Shown: positions 41,798 to 49,443, counted from the stretch's first letter. The stretch is 52,676 bases of DNA from Agromyces seonyuensis (GCF_009789225.1 NZ_WSTA01000019.1:1-52676); one strand, 5' to 3'. Numbers and translations: made by a program. The notes: generated by a model from the letters alone, not told the origin.

Positions 41798-42769
41798 TCA
41801 GGCCGAGCCGGCGCCGAGCAGCTCGAGCAGGGCGCGTTCGGCGGCGCCCGTGCGCCGGAGCAGCCGGCCCTCCCGGTAGGCGGCGAACACCGCCGGATCG
41901 ATATAGCTGGCGCGCGCGATCGTCGGGGTGTTGCCGAGCACGGCCGCCGCCGCTTCCACCGCCGCCGATTCCGCCGCGCGGCCCGCCTGCTCCGATTCCG
42001 CCGGCCCGGTCGCCGCGAGCAAGGCGGCCGCGGCGATCGTGCCGCGGAGCGTGCGGAAGTCCTTCGCCGTGAAGTCGCCGCCCGTCCGGGCGCGGACGTC
42101 CTCGTTCACTTCGGCGGGGGAGAGCGCCCGCATCCGCCGCCCGTCGCGCCACGCGTAGAGGCGTGCGGCCCCGCCGCGGTCGCCGGCGAGCCGGAACCAG
42201 GCCACGACGTCGTCGTCGGCGAGGCGCACGTCCTGCTGCTTGGCGCCCTTGGCGCGGTAGCGCAGTCGGAGTGCGCCGTGCTCGATCGTCGCGTTCCGCA
42301 CGAGCAGCGTGGTGAGGCCCCGGCTGCGATGCTCGGCGAGGTACTCCTCCGACCCGATGCGGATCGCCCCGAGGTCGAGGGTGCGGAACGCGGCGGCGAG
42401 GGTGCGCTCGTGCGTCAGCCCCTCGCCCCGGAGTTCCCGGGTGACCGAGCGGCGCGCCTCGGAGAGCGTGCCGGCCAGCGCGAGCATCCGCGCGAACTTC
42501 TCGGCGTCCTGCTGCGCGCGCCAGTCGGGGTGGTACAGGTACTGCCGCCGTCCGGCCTCGTCGGTGCCGACGGCGAGGATGTGCGCGTGCGGGTCGAGCG
42601 CGATCCACACGTCCGTCCAGGCAGGCGGGATCGCGATCGCTTGCACGCGCGCGCGTTCGGCCGCATCGACGGTCGACCCGTGCGCGTCGAAGTACGCGAA
42701 CCCGCGACCGGCGCGTCGCCGGGAGTACCCGGGCGACGCGTACGGTTCGACGAGTTCGAGCGCGCTCAA
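41798..42769 (-). CDS. DNA topoisomerase IB (poxvirus/bacterial type)
   Basis: A 323-residue type IB topoisomerase, which relaxes supercoils through a 3'-phosphotyrosine intermediate. The N-terminal segment GFAYFDAHGSTVDA with ARVQAIAIPPAWTDVWI is typical, the catalytic pocket includes ARMLALAGTLSEAR, FTAKDFRTLRGT and the nucleophile Tyr in ARASYIDPAVF. The start is a TTG (42769-42767) that overlaps the stop of the upstream DUF7218 gene as TTGA, so it is translationally coupled; longer upstream frames run antisense or through that gene. Poxvirus-like IB enzymes are a common accessory enzyme in soil bacteria. Confidence 0.9.
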   Translation of the reverse strand: MSALELVEPYASPGYSRRRAGRGFAYFDAHGSTVDAAERARVQAIAIPPAWTDVWIALDPHAHILAVGTDEAGRRQYLYHPDWRAQQDAEKFARMLALAGTLSEARRSVTRELRGEGLTHERTLAAAFRTLDLGAIRIGSEEYLAEHRSRGLTTLLVRNATIEHGALRLRYRAKGAKQQDVRLADDDVVAWFRLAGDRGGAARLYAWRDGRRMRALSPAEVNEDVRARTGGDFTAKDFRTLRGTIAAAALLAATGPAESEQAGRAAESAAVEAAAAVLGNTPTIARASYIDPAVFAAYREGRLLRRTGAAERALLELLGAGSA

Positions 42770-43026
42770 TGGTCGCGCAGTGCGGCGATCAGTTCGGACT
42801 TGCGCTTCCCGCTGTACCCGGTGAGACCGAGTTCCTTGGCGCGCTTCCGGAGCTCGGGGACCGTCCAGTCCTCGTAGTCGCCCGCCTTCCCGCCACGGCG
42901 GCCGACGGCTTCGCGGCCGTCGCGCGCGGCGGCGTTCGAGATGCGGGCGGCCTTCTCCTTCGACGCGCCCTCGTCGCGGAGCGTCTCGTAGAGCTCCTCG
43001 TCCTGCAGCTGCGGGGTGTTCGGCAT
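42766..43026 (-). CDS. DUF7218-like protein with Rho N-terminal/SAP-type domain
   Basis: An 86-residue protein. The first half (LQDEELYETLRDEGASKEKAAR, then ISNAAARDG) is helical and Lys/Glu-rich and matches small actinobacterial proteins listed as DUF7218. The second half (WTVPELRKRAKELGLTGYSG, then KRKSELIAAL) is a clear Rho-N/SAP-like helix-extended-helix fold that often binds nucleic acid. An AAGGAG site precedes the ATG at 43026. Its stop overlaps the start of the topoisomerase IB gene, tying the two proteins together, perhaps as DNA-binding partners. Confidence 0.85.
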   Translation of the reverse strand: MPNTPQLQDEELYETLRDEGASKEKAARISNAAARDGREAVGRRGGKAGDYEDWTVPELRKRAKELGLTGYSGKRKSELIAALRDH

Positions 43027-43085
43027 CGCCCGCTCCTTCCTGGTCGTGACGTCGTCGTGGCCCGATGCCGGTCGGGCCGGATGCC

Positions 43086-43964
43086 TCAGAGGGGCCGTCC
43101 GCCGGTGACGGGCAGCACCGCGCCCGAGACGTAGGACGCGTCGTCCGAGGCGAGGTACACGTACGCCCCGGCGAGTTCCGCCGGCTGGCCGGGTCGCCCG
43201 AGGGGCGTGTCCTCGCCGAACTCGGGGATGTGGTCGGGCCAGCCCGTCGCCGGGATGAGCGGCGTCCAGATCGGGCCCGGCGCGACGGCATTGACCCGGA
43301 TGCCGCTCGGCCCGAGCTCCTCGGCGAGCGCCCGCGTGAACGTCACGAGCGCCGACTTCGTCATCGCGTAGTCGAGCAGTCCTGGGGAGGGATCGAACGC
43401 CTGGATCGAGGTCGTCACGATGATCGAGGACCCCGGGTCGAGGCGCGGCACCGCAGCTCGCGCCAGATAGATCGGCGCGAGCAGGTTGGTGCGGATGACC
43501 CGTTCCAGGTCGGCGGTCGGCATCATGGTGACGCCGCGGCGGAGCTGCTGATGCGCGGCGTTGAGCACCAGCAGGTCGAGTCCGCCGAGGGTCGCCTCGG
43601 CGGTGGTCACGAGCGACGTGCAGAACGCCTCGTCCTGCAGGTCGCCGGGGAGGAGCAGCGGCTCGACGCCGGCATCGGAGATCCAGCGAGCGGTCTCCGC
43701 GGCGTCCTCGGCTTCGTCGGGGAGGTAGTTGATCGCGACCTGGGCGCCCTCGCGGGCGTAGGCGATCGCAACCGCGCGGCCGATCCCGGAGTCGCCGCCG
43801 GTGACCAGCGCCTTGCGGCCGGCGAGCCGCCCGGACCCGCGGTAGCTGTACTCCCCGTGATCGGGCAGCGGCCGCATGTCCTCGGTCGCGCCCGGTGCAT
43901 CCTGCCGCTGTCGCGGGAAGGGGCCGTGCGCGTGCTTCGTCGTCGGATCGATGAGCTGGGTCAT
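43086..43964 (-). CDS. SDR-family oxidoreductase (YghA/general-stress type)
   Basis: A 292-residue short-chain dehydrogenase with an N-terminal extension (QRQDAPGATEDMRPLPDHGE, then YSYRGSGRLAGRKALVTGG) characteristic of the YghA/YhxC/GsDH group. The cofactor motif is TGGDSGIGRAVA, the active site Ser lies in IVTTSIQAFDP and YxxxK in YAMTKSAL; the end is YVSGAVLPVTGGRPL. It is NAD(P)-dependent; substrates of this group are not settled, and many members are stress-induced. GAGGGAG is the ribosome binding site. It lies 59 bases upstream of the DUF7218 gene on the same strand and may share a transcript. Confidence 0.9.
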   Translation of the reverse strand: MTQLIDPTTKHAHGPFPRQRQDAPGATEDMRPLPDHGEYSYRGSGRLAGRKALVTGGDSGIGRAVAIAYAREGAQVAINYLPDEAEDAAETARWISDAGVEPLLLPGDLQDEAFCTSLVTTAEATLGGLDLLVLNAAHQQLRRGVTMMPTADLERVIRTNLLAPIYLARAAVPRLDPGSSIIVTTSIQAFDPSPGLLDYAMTKSALVTFTRALAEELGPSGIRVNAVAPGPIWTPLIPATGWPDHIPEFGEDTPLGRPGQPAELAGAYVYLASDDASYVSGAVLPVTGGRPL

Positions 43965-44083
43965 GTCGGCTCCCTCGTGTCGGCTCCGTACGACGCGAGC
44001 CGCCCGGGAGGGCCGCCGCGCCGAGCGCGAACATCCGCGCTCCGTGCGGACGCTACGCGCGCGGCACGGGCTCCGGCACGGGG

Positions 44084-44112
44084 TTGACACTCGCGCACGA
44101 CCGGCGTACGGC
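44084..44112 (+). promoter_or_regulatory. Possible promoter (TTGACA, 17 bp, TACGGC) upstream of the 54-aa gene
   Basis: TTGACA at 44084-44089 and TACGGC at 44107-44112 are separated by 17 bp. It would drive the small hydrophobic protein gene starting at 44260. The remaining bases of the 295-base gap (43965-44259) show no other gene. Confidence 0.5.
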
Positions 44113-44259
44113 CCTCGGGCCGGCTTCACGTACCTCGCGATGCGGCGGTGCGTCAACCCCCTCCGCCGGATTCCGGGACGGGCGTAGCTTCGATCTCAAG
44201 CCGAAACCCGGCCTCGTTCGGCCGGACAGCGGCCCCACGCGATCAGAAGGAGTCCCATC

Positions 44260-44424
44260 ATGAACATCTTCGTCGCCATCATCGCCCTCATCGCGATCAT
44301 CCTGCTCTTCACCGGAGGCTTCGTGCAGTCCCTGCAGTTCCTCCTGTGGGTGGGAATCGTGCTGCTCGCCATCGCGGTGATCCTCTGGCTCGTGCGCGCT
44401 ATCTCCGGTAGCCGCGCACGTTGA
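44260..44424 (+). CDS. 54-residue hydrophobic membrane protein
   Basis: A small open frame of 54 residues, mostly two hydrophobic helices (IFVAIIALIAIILLFTGGFV and LWVGIVLLAIAVILWLV) ending in a basic RAISGSRAR tail. AGAAGGAG lies 7 nt before the ATG, a strong ribosome binding site that supports reality. It resembles small hydrophobic proteins common in actinobacteria, of unknown function. It is followed by a long hairpin. Confidence 0.75.
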   Translation: MNIFVAIIALIAIILLFTGGFVQSLQFLLWVGIVLLAIAVILWLVRAISGSRAR

Positions 44425-44487
44425 TCCCCGGGGTGCGTCGGCTTGGGGAAGCCGGCGCAGGGGAATCCCCCGGGGACGGGGAATACA

Positions 44488-44522
44488 GCGGGCGGACGGC
44501 CTATCGGGTGCCGTCCGCCCGC
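44488..44522. terminator. Hairpin between convergent genes
   Basis: A 13-bp stem, GCGGGCGGACGGC (44488-44500) with GCCGTCCGCCCGC (44510-44522), 9-base loop, no T-run. It sits between the 54-aa gene and the convergent DUF7882 gene and could serve both. Confidence 0.65.
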
Positions 44523-44588
44523 GCTCGCGTCCGGGGCGGCCTCACGGCCGTCCCGGACGCGTTCGTCGTTTCCGGATGCCTCGGCGGC

Positions 44589-44912
44589 TCAATCGCCGTC
44601 GAACGGGGCGTCCTGCTCGGGCTCGGGCACGAAGTGCAGTCCGCCGGCGCTGTTCGCGGTCAGCAGCAGGTCCTCGACCCAGAGCCGGTTGAGCGTCGGC
44701 TGCCGGTTGCCGCTGAAGATGAACTGCAACGGGATCGACTCGTGCAGCCAGAACGTCGTGCGCCCGCTGCCGCGCTCGAGGCCGTGCTCCCAGGTCATGG
44801 CGAAGCTCTCGGAGCGGCGGAGTTTGCTGAGGATCGCGACCCGGAGGTGCGCCAGCACGCGGTCGTCGATCTCGAGTTCCCGCGGCGACGAGTTGTAGAT
44901 GAGCTTGCCCAT
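44589..44912 (-). CDS. DUF7882-type small protein, copy 2
   Basis: A 107-residue paralogue of the protein at 41350-41790, roughly half identical over the shared 100 residues (MGKLIYNSSPRELEIDDRVL, RVAILSKLRRSESF, GRTTFWLHESIPLQF). It ends soon after an acidic tail (EPEQDAPFDGD). No enzyme motif is visible, and function is unknown. TAGCAT lies 6 nt before the ATG (44919-44924 on the plus strand), so it has its own leaderless promoter. Confidence 0.8.
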   Translation of the reverse strand: MGKLIYNSSPRELEIDDRVLAHLRVAILSKLRRSESFAMTWEHGLERGSGRTTFWLHESIPLQFIFSGNRQPTLNRLWVEDLLLTANSAGGLHFVPEPEQDAPFDGD

Positions 44913-45094
44913 GCCCGGATGCTAGCCCGTCGGAGCACCTCGGTCGGCATCGGTTCGGCATCTTCCCCGCGACCTTCCGGCCGATGGCGAACGGCACGCC
45001 CGGGATCGACGCTCGGACCGCCTCGATTCGCAATCACGCCGAACGTGGGTTACAGTATTCAGGTTGCCCGGTACGGGGAACACGAACTGAATAT

Positions 45095-45167
45095 GCGCCC
45101 GTAGCTCAATGGATAGAGCATCTGACTACGGATCAGAAGGTTGGGGGTTCGAGTCCCTCCGGGCGCA
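45095..45167 (+). tRNA. tRNA-Arg(ACG)
   Basis: A 73-nt tRNA. The acceptor stem GCGCCCG pairs with CGGGCGC, the discriminator is A, and the anticodon stem TCTGA/TCAGA encloses CTACGGA with ACG at 45128-45130. The T arm is GGGGGTTCGAGTCCCTC. CCA is not encoded. TACAGT (45051-45056) is a possible -10. Confidence 0.95.
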
Positions 45168-45206
45168 CCGAGCACTATTGCTCCGAGATCTGTGTTGAGA
45201 CAGTGC

Positions 45207-45242
45207 GAGAACGGCCCGCTTCGGCGGGCCGTTCTCGTTTTC
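45207..45242 (+). terminator. Rho-independent terminator after tRNA-Arg(ACG)
   Basis: A 13-bp perfect stem, GAGAACGGCCCGC (45207-45219) with GCGGGCCGTTCTC (45224-45236), closed by a TTCG tetraloop and followed by GTTTTC. The clearest terminator in the window. Confidence 0.92.
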
Positions 45243-45398
45243 CCGGGTGCATCGGCGAGGGGCCTTGGCTGGTGGTCCGGTCGATCGGTCGCGGGGTGTT
45301 CACGGGCCGGCGAGCAGTTTGACAGCTGGCCCGCGGGTTATGTCGGAGCGCCCCGTGCAGGCACTCCTGCCTGGGCCTCCCGCTGCTATGTTTCGGGC

Positions 45399-45632
45399 AT
45401 GCCCGACCCTTCGGCCTCCGCGCTGCTCGTTCCCCTCTGGCTGACCGTGGCGATCCTCGCCGGCGGATACGCGCGGACGCGGAACCGGTCTGCGTGGTCC
45501 TGGTTCGTCCTGACATTCTTCCTTGGCCCGATCGCCGCGTACCTCCTGGTGGTCTGGCCTCCCCGCGAGCCCACGGGCAGGGCGCTCGAGCGGGTCGTTC
45601 CGCCGGGCGAGCAGCCCTCCACGTCAGCCTGA
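45399..45632 (+). CDS. Small two-helix membrane protein
   Basis: A 77-residue protein with two hydrophobic segments (LLVPLWLTVAILAGGYA and WSWFVLTFFLGPIAAYLLVV) and a polar tail. The spacing resembles short phospholipase-D-nuclease N-terminal or similar small helices, but no family can be named. TATGTT (45387-45392) sits 6 nt before the ATG, so the start and a leaderless message are well supported. Confidence 0.7.
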   Translation: MPDPSASALLVPLWLTVAILAGGYARTRNRSAWSWFVLTFFLGPIAAYLLVVWPPREPTGRALERVVPPGEQPSTSA

Positions 45633-45783
45633 TCCGACAAGGCGCCCCATGCGCGGTGTATACGCCTGCATGAGTATTTCCTGAGAATGTCCTGGATGCC
45701 CCGAGCGGCAACCGGAAACACACTGTTCAACAACCGCTGCCGCTGGTTAGGCTCCTGGCGAATCGACGCGAGGGGGATGCGGA

Positions 45784-47259
45784 ATGCAGGCGGTAGCGGG
45801 ACACGGGAGTGCGGCGGAGGCGGTCATCGGGAAACCTCCCGGCGGGGTCACCCGCCGAGCAGCAGTCGACGACGACCACTCCGTCCGCAGGCCGGGGTGG
45901 TCGTCGCCGTTGCGGGTGTGGTCCGGTCGGCTCGGTGAGGGCATGGCGTTCGCAGCGCTCGGGGGAACGCTGCTGCGCCGCATCCTCACCATCGCGATCG
46001 CCGCGGCCTTCGGGCTCGCCGCCGCCGACGTCATCGGACGTCTCGCTTCGCTCGAGCACGTCTGGGCGCTGCGCGTCGCCGCCGGCGTCCTCGTCGGCGT
46101 GCTGGTCGCCGGCTTCGTCGGCATGATCTCGGCGACCGCGACCAGCCGCGGGCGCTTCCGCGCCGCGCTGCGCCGCGTCGGCATCGTCGTCCCGCTCATC
46201 CGCGCGGACCTGCGCGCGCGCGTCAACGGCGGCGTCTGGTTCGCGCTCGGCGCGAGCGCCGTGGCCTTCACCTCGCCCGCGTTCACGTCGCTTCCGGGCG
46301 GTCCGGTCGCCTGGGCGCTCGTCGCGGGGACGCTGCTCGGCACGCTCACGAACCGGCTGCACCGCGCGACCCATGCCCACGACACGACACGTACCTTCAA
46401 CCTCGTCGCCATGGTGCTCTTCGCCGGTTCGGTCGCGGCGATGGGCGGCACCTCGACGGGCGAGTGGTGGACGCTCAACTTCTCGACGCTCGGCACCTCC
46501 GACGACCTCGCCGCTGCCTGCTTCAACGTCGCGATCGTGCTGAGCGGCTCGGCCATCGTCGTCATGGCGCGCGCCCTCACCGCCGGGGTCGCGTCGGGGC
46601 GATTCCGCCCCATCCGCATCGGGGTGCCCGTGATGCGCGGCCTCATCATGCTGCTCGGGGCCTGCCTCGTCGGCGTCGGCCTCGTGCCCATCGACACCGA
46701 CACCGACCTGCACAACGTCTTCGCCCTCGGCTCGGCGGCCTGCTTCGCGGTGCTCGCACTCGGCCTCCCGGTGTGGGTGCGCGGCCTCCCGCGCGGCCTC
46801 GTCCCCGCGTCCTTCGGGTTCGTCGCCGTCGAGGTGATCGCGATGGTCGCCTACGACGGGCTCGATCTCTTCACCTTGACCGTGTTCGAGATGGTCGCGT
46901 TCACCCTCGTCTTCGCCTGGCTCATCATGCTCGTCGCGGTGACCGCGGAGCCGGTCGCGATCGCGCCGGTGCCGGAAGCCACGGGCCTGGTCGGGAACGG
47001 CGTCGCGCCGGCAACCGCCCGCGAGCTGCGGATCGAACTGTCGCCGATGCTCCGGCGGCACACGCCCGCAGCGCTCCGGGGCGTCGTCGTCGGCGCCCGA
47101 GCGGAGGTCCGTCGCGCGCATGCCGTGGCGGCCGCCCGTCCGGCGGTCGCCCGATCCGCGCCGCCGTCCGCCACGAACTCGGGACGCCGCCACTACCGTC
47201 GCCTCGGTCGGCGTTCCCGCCGAGCGCCGCGCGGCGAGTCCGGCCCGGGTTTACGCTGA
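45784..47259 (+). CDS. Polytopic membrane protein, DUF998-like
   Basis: A 491-residue protein with about ten hydrophobic segments between residues 55 and 395, flanked by a polar N-terminus and a long Arg/Ala-rich C-terminal tail. The segment GGTSTGEWWTLNFSTLGTSD, followed by repeated hydrophobic helices, resembles the DUF998 family of integral membrane proteins of unknown function. Promoter TAGGCT (45748-45753) has a fair -35 TTCAAC (45726-45731), and GAGGGGG precedes the ATG at 45784. Confidence 0.75.
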   Translation: MQAVAGHGSAAEAVIGKPPGGVTRRAAVDDDHSVRRPGWSSPLRVWSGRLGEGMAFAALGGTLLRRILTIAIAAAFGLAAADVIGRLASLEHVWALRVAAGVLVGVLVAGFVGMISATATSRGRFRAALRRVGIVVPLIRADLRARVNGGVWFALGASAVAFTSPAFTSLPGGPVAWALVAGTLLGTLTNRLHRATHAHDTTRTFNLVAMVLFAGSVAAMGGTSTGEWWTLNFSTLGTSDDLAAACFNVAIVLSGSAIVVMARALTAGVASGRFRPIRIGVPVMRGLIMLLGACLVGVGLVPIDTDTDLHNVFALGSAACFAVLALGLPVWVRGLPRGLVPASFGFVAVEVIAMVAYDGLDLFTLTVFEMVAFTLVFAWLIMLVAVTAEPVAIAPVPEATGLVGNGVAPATARELRIELSPMLRRHTPAALRGVVVGARAEVRRAHAVAAARPAVARSAPPSATNSGRRHYRRLGRRSRRAPRGESGPGLR

Positions 47260-47302
47260 GCTGCAGCCGTGCCCGCGCCGGCGGGTCGATCGAGGGGGAA
47301 CC

Positions 47303-47611
47303 GTGACGGAAGATCGCATCGTCGTGCGCCGAAATGCCGAGGAGCACCGCTTCGAGATCCGCGAGGGCGGCGAGCTCGCCGGCTACGCGGTCTATCGCGA
47401 AGAGGAGGGCCGCACGGTGTTCACGCACACGATCGTGCTGCCGGCCTTCGGCGGGCGCGGACTCGGCACACGGCTCGCGAAGGCCGCACTCGACGCCGTG
47501 GTCGAGGACGGCGGCCCCATCGTGCCGCGGTGCCCGTTCATCGCGAGCTACCTCGTCGAGCACCCGGAGTACGCCGCTCACGTCGAGCAGCCGGGCGCGA
47601 CCGCGTCCTGA
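47303..47611 (+). CDS. GNAT-like N-acetyltransferase (YjdJ type)
   Basis: A 102-residue compact acetyltransferase of the short YjdJ/Gcn5-like type. The segments HRFEIREGGELAGYAVYREE, VFTHTIVLPAFGGRGLGTRL (acetyl-CoA loop) and VPRCPFIASYLVEHPEY are diagnostic. The substrate is unknown. The GTG start at 47303 follows GAGGGGG (47292-47298). Confidence 0.9.
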   Translation: MTEDRIVVRRNAEEHRFEIREGGELAGYAVYREEEGRTVFTHTIVLPAFGGRGLGTRLAKAALDAVVEDGGPIVPRCPFIASYLVEHPEYAAHVEQPGATAS

Positions 47612-47974
47612 CCAGGTTCGGCACCACCCTCGGAGTCGAGTGATCCTCAGGGAACTGGCCCCTGGACTGGGGACGGCGCAGGTGAACGCGCGACCCCTAC
47701 GCTCAGGCAGTGCCGGGACGAACGTCCACTCCGTTCGGGGGCGGTAGGCGAACGTCCCGGTACACAGCGAAGTCCGAGCGTGCGCGATTCCTGCCGTGTA
47801 CGCTCATCGAGGCTCGTCGGGTCGAGTTCGGGTCGCCCGATGAGAAGCCTCCTCCGGGGGGCCGCGGTGGGGTGGGAGGTAGGGTTCCCGCCCCATCGCG
47901 CAACCCGCGGCGCGCGAGTCGTCGCAGCGAGCCGGCGGAAGCCGCTCGGCGCCAGAGGCATCCGTTCGGCGGTC
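47612..47974. other. Intergenic region with a possible leaderless ORF
   Basis: About 360 bases between the GNAT and MarR genes. It holds an 8-bp inverted repeat CCGGGACG/CGTCCCGG (about 47713-47720 and 47755-47762) and a low-confidence ORF (next entry). No RNA family is recognised. Confidence 0.4.
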
Positions 47975-48072
47975 TCAGTGCTCGTCGGGCAGGCCCGCGC
48001 GCAGCCGCTCGCAGAGGTTGCCCAGTTCGACCAGCTCGTCCTCGTCGAGGGCGTCGCCGATCGTGGCCGTGA
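47710..48072 (+). CDS. Candidate small basic protein (uncertain)
   Basis: A possible 120-residue frame beginning with GTG 47710, placed exactly 6 nt after TACGCT (47698-47703), the leaderless pattern of many genes here. The protein is very basic, Pro/Gly/Arg-rich (for example RTSRYTAKSERARFLPC), and its last third is antisense to the MarR gene. Third-position GC is clearly lower than in the sure genes, so either only the first part is coding or this is not a gene. Confidence 0.25.
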   Translation: MPGRTSTPFGGGRRTSRYTAKSERARFLPCTLIEARRVEFGSPDEKPPPGGRGGVGGRVPAPSRNPRRASRRSEPAEAARRQRHPFGGLSARRAGPRAAARRGCPVRPARPRRGRRRSWP

Positions 48073-48421
48073 TCGAGCGGATGTGCAGCACCGCGACGCG
48101 ACGGAACAGCTCGTAGCCGTCATCCGTCAGCGTCACGATCGTGCCGCGCCCGTCCTCCGGGTCGTCGCGCTTGCTCAGGATGCCCCGTGACGTCAGCCGG
48201 TCGACGAGGCGGCTGATGCTCGGCTGCGAGATGAGCGCCGTCTTGTTGAGATCGCGCATGCGGAGCGAGCGTTCGGGCTGCAGCGAGAGATTGAAGAGCA
48301 CGTCGTACTCGTTGAGGGAGATGAGCTCGGACGGGAAACCGGAAGCGAGGCGACGCATGATCGCGACCTGCGCTCGGAAGAGGGATTCCCAAGCATCCAC
48401 GGTGATGCGACGATCGGCCAC
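47975..48421 (-). CDS. MarR-family transcriptional regulator
   Basis: A 148-residue winged-helix regulator. SLNEYDVLFNLSLQPERSLR leads into the recognition helix region TALISQPSISRLVDRL and the wing SKRDDPEDGRGTIVTLTDDG, the MarR hallmark. The GTG at 48421 is preferred because upstream ATGs lie inside a TATGAT -10 box (48447-48452), and GGGGG precedes the GTG. The ligand and target are unknown; it may repress itself or a neighbour. Confidence 0.9.
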   Translation of the reverse strand: MADRRITVDAWESLFRAQVAIMRRLASGFPSELISLNEYDVLFNLSLQPERSLRMRDLNKTALISQPSISRLVDRLTSRGILSKRDDPEDGRGTIVTLTDDGYELFRRVAVLHIRSITATIGDALDEDELVELGNLCERLRAGLPDEH

Positions 48422-48539
48422 TCGGCACCCCCGTTCTCCCGGAATCATCATAGGGAGCGGCGCGGGTGCGCGGCGGCGCGGGCGGGCGCGGCGTCGCCGA
48501 TCGGAACGGGTGCCGGCGGAGTCGGACGGGCCCGGGAAT

Positions 48540-48660
48540 TGAGAATGGCCCGGTCGGAGAGGCTGCCGACCGGGCCACGCTCGTTGCACCAAGAGTGTCC
48601 TGCAATCACATTCCGCACCGGCTGCCACAGCAAACAACCGGTGCTCGATCAATGTATAAC
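48540..48660 (-). ncRNA. Candidate structured small RNA or long leader of the MarR gene
   Basis: On the minus strand a TATACA box (48653-48658) precedes about 100 bases that form two hairpins: GCACCGG with CCGGTGC (48638-48644 and 48615-48621, 16-nt loop), and a 12-bp TGGCCCGGTCGG/CCGACCGGGCCA stem (48546-48577) followed by TTCTCAATT. This has the make-up of a small RNA with an intrinsic terminator. The stretch is unusually AT-rich for this genome. It could instead be a leader that controls read-through into the MarR gene. The rest of the 48422-48912 gap shows no gene. Confidence 0.35.
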
Positions 48661-48912
48661 GGAACGGTAACAAGCGCTACCCGCCGGGCCGATTTTCCTC
48701 GGTGATTCGACGATGAATTCGCCCAGTGCAGGCCGACCGCCGGATGGGCGCGGAGCGAATGCCAGATGAGCGCCGATTTCGCTTCGGAGGCGCCGATCGG
48801 GCGAGGCTGCGGCGGGTGCGGCGGCGGGTCGCGGGCCGCGTGTCGGCGGTGCGGGCTAGCGTCCGGACTGTCTCACCACTGCAGTGAACGGCATACGGAA
48901 CCGGAGTGAACC

Positions 48913-49344
48913 ATGGCGAACGAGACCACCCTCACCATCGTCGGCAACCTGACCGACGCGCCGGAGCTGCGCTACACGCAGGGCGGCGTCGCAGTCGCGG
49001 GCTTCACCGTCGCGAGTACCGAGCGTACCTATGACCGCGCGAGCGGCGAGTGGAAGGACGGCGACGCGTTGTTCCTCCGGTGCTCGGCCTGGCGCGACCT
49101 CGCCGAGCACGTCGCGGGTTCCCTCGGCAAGGGCGCCCGGGTCATCGTCGTCGGTCGGCTCAAGCAGCGCTCCTACCAGGACCGGGAGGGCGTCAACCGC
49201 ACGTCGCTCGAGCTCGAGGTCGAGGAGGTCGGGCCGTCGCTGCGCTATGCGACCGCCCAGGTTGAGCGCGCGGGGCGCGGAGCGCCGGCCCCTGTCGCCG
49301 CCGCTGCGGCGAGCAGCGGGTACGGAGACGAGCAGCCGTTCTGA
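48913..49344 (+). CDS. ssb: Single-stranded DNA-binding protein
   Basis: A 143-residue OB-fold SSB. It begins [20 protein letters not shown], then [11 protein letters not shown] and [20 protein letters not shown], as in SSB proteins that bind single-stranded DNA as tetramers. The C-terminal tail is short, and its tip is GDEQPF, a variant of the DDDIPF tip that recruits repair and replication proteins. There are no rpsF or rpsR neighbours, so this is probably an accessory SSB rather than the main one. Confidence 0.93.
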   Translation: MANETTLTIVGNLTDAPELRYTQGGVAVAGFTVASTERTYDRASGEWKDGDALFLRCSAWRDLAEHVAGSLGKGARVIVVGRLKQRSYQDREGVNRTSLELEVEEVGPSLRYATAQVERAGRGAPAPVAAAAASSGYGDEQPF

Positions 49345-49443
49345 GCGGCGTCCCGTCCGCATCGGCGCGCCGACGGGACGGGGCGGGCAGCCTTCGGCGA
49401 ACGGCGGGGTCGATCGGGCAGAGTGCGCCGCAGCTCGGAGCGT

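Noticed and set aside
48422..48673. N-terminal extension of the MarR protein
   Set aside because: The ATG codons there form part of a TATGAT promoter box, and the extension has no MarR similarity.
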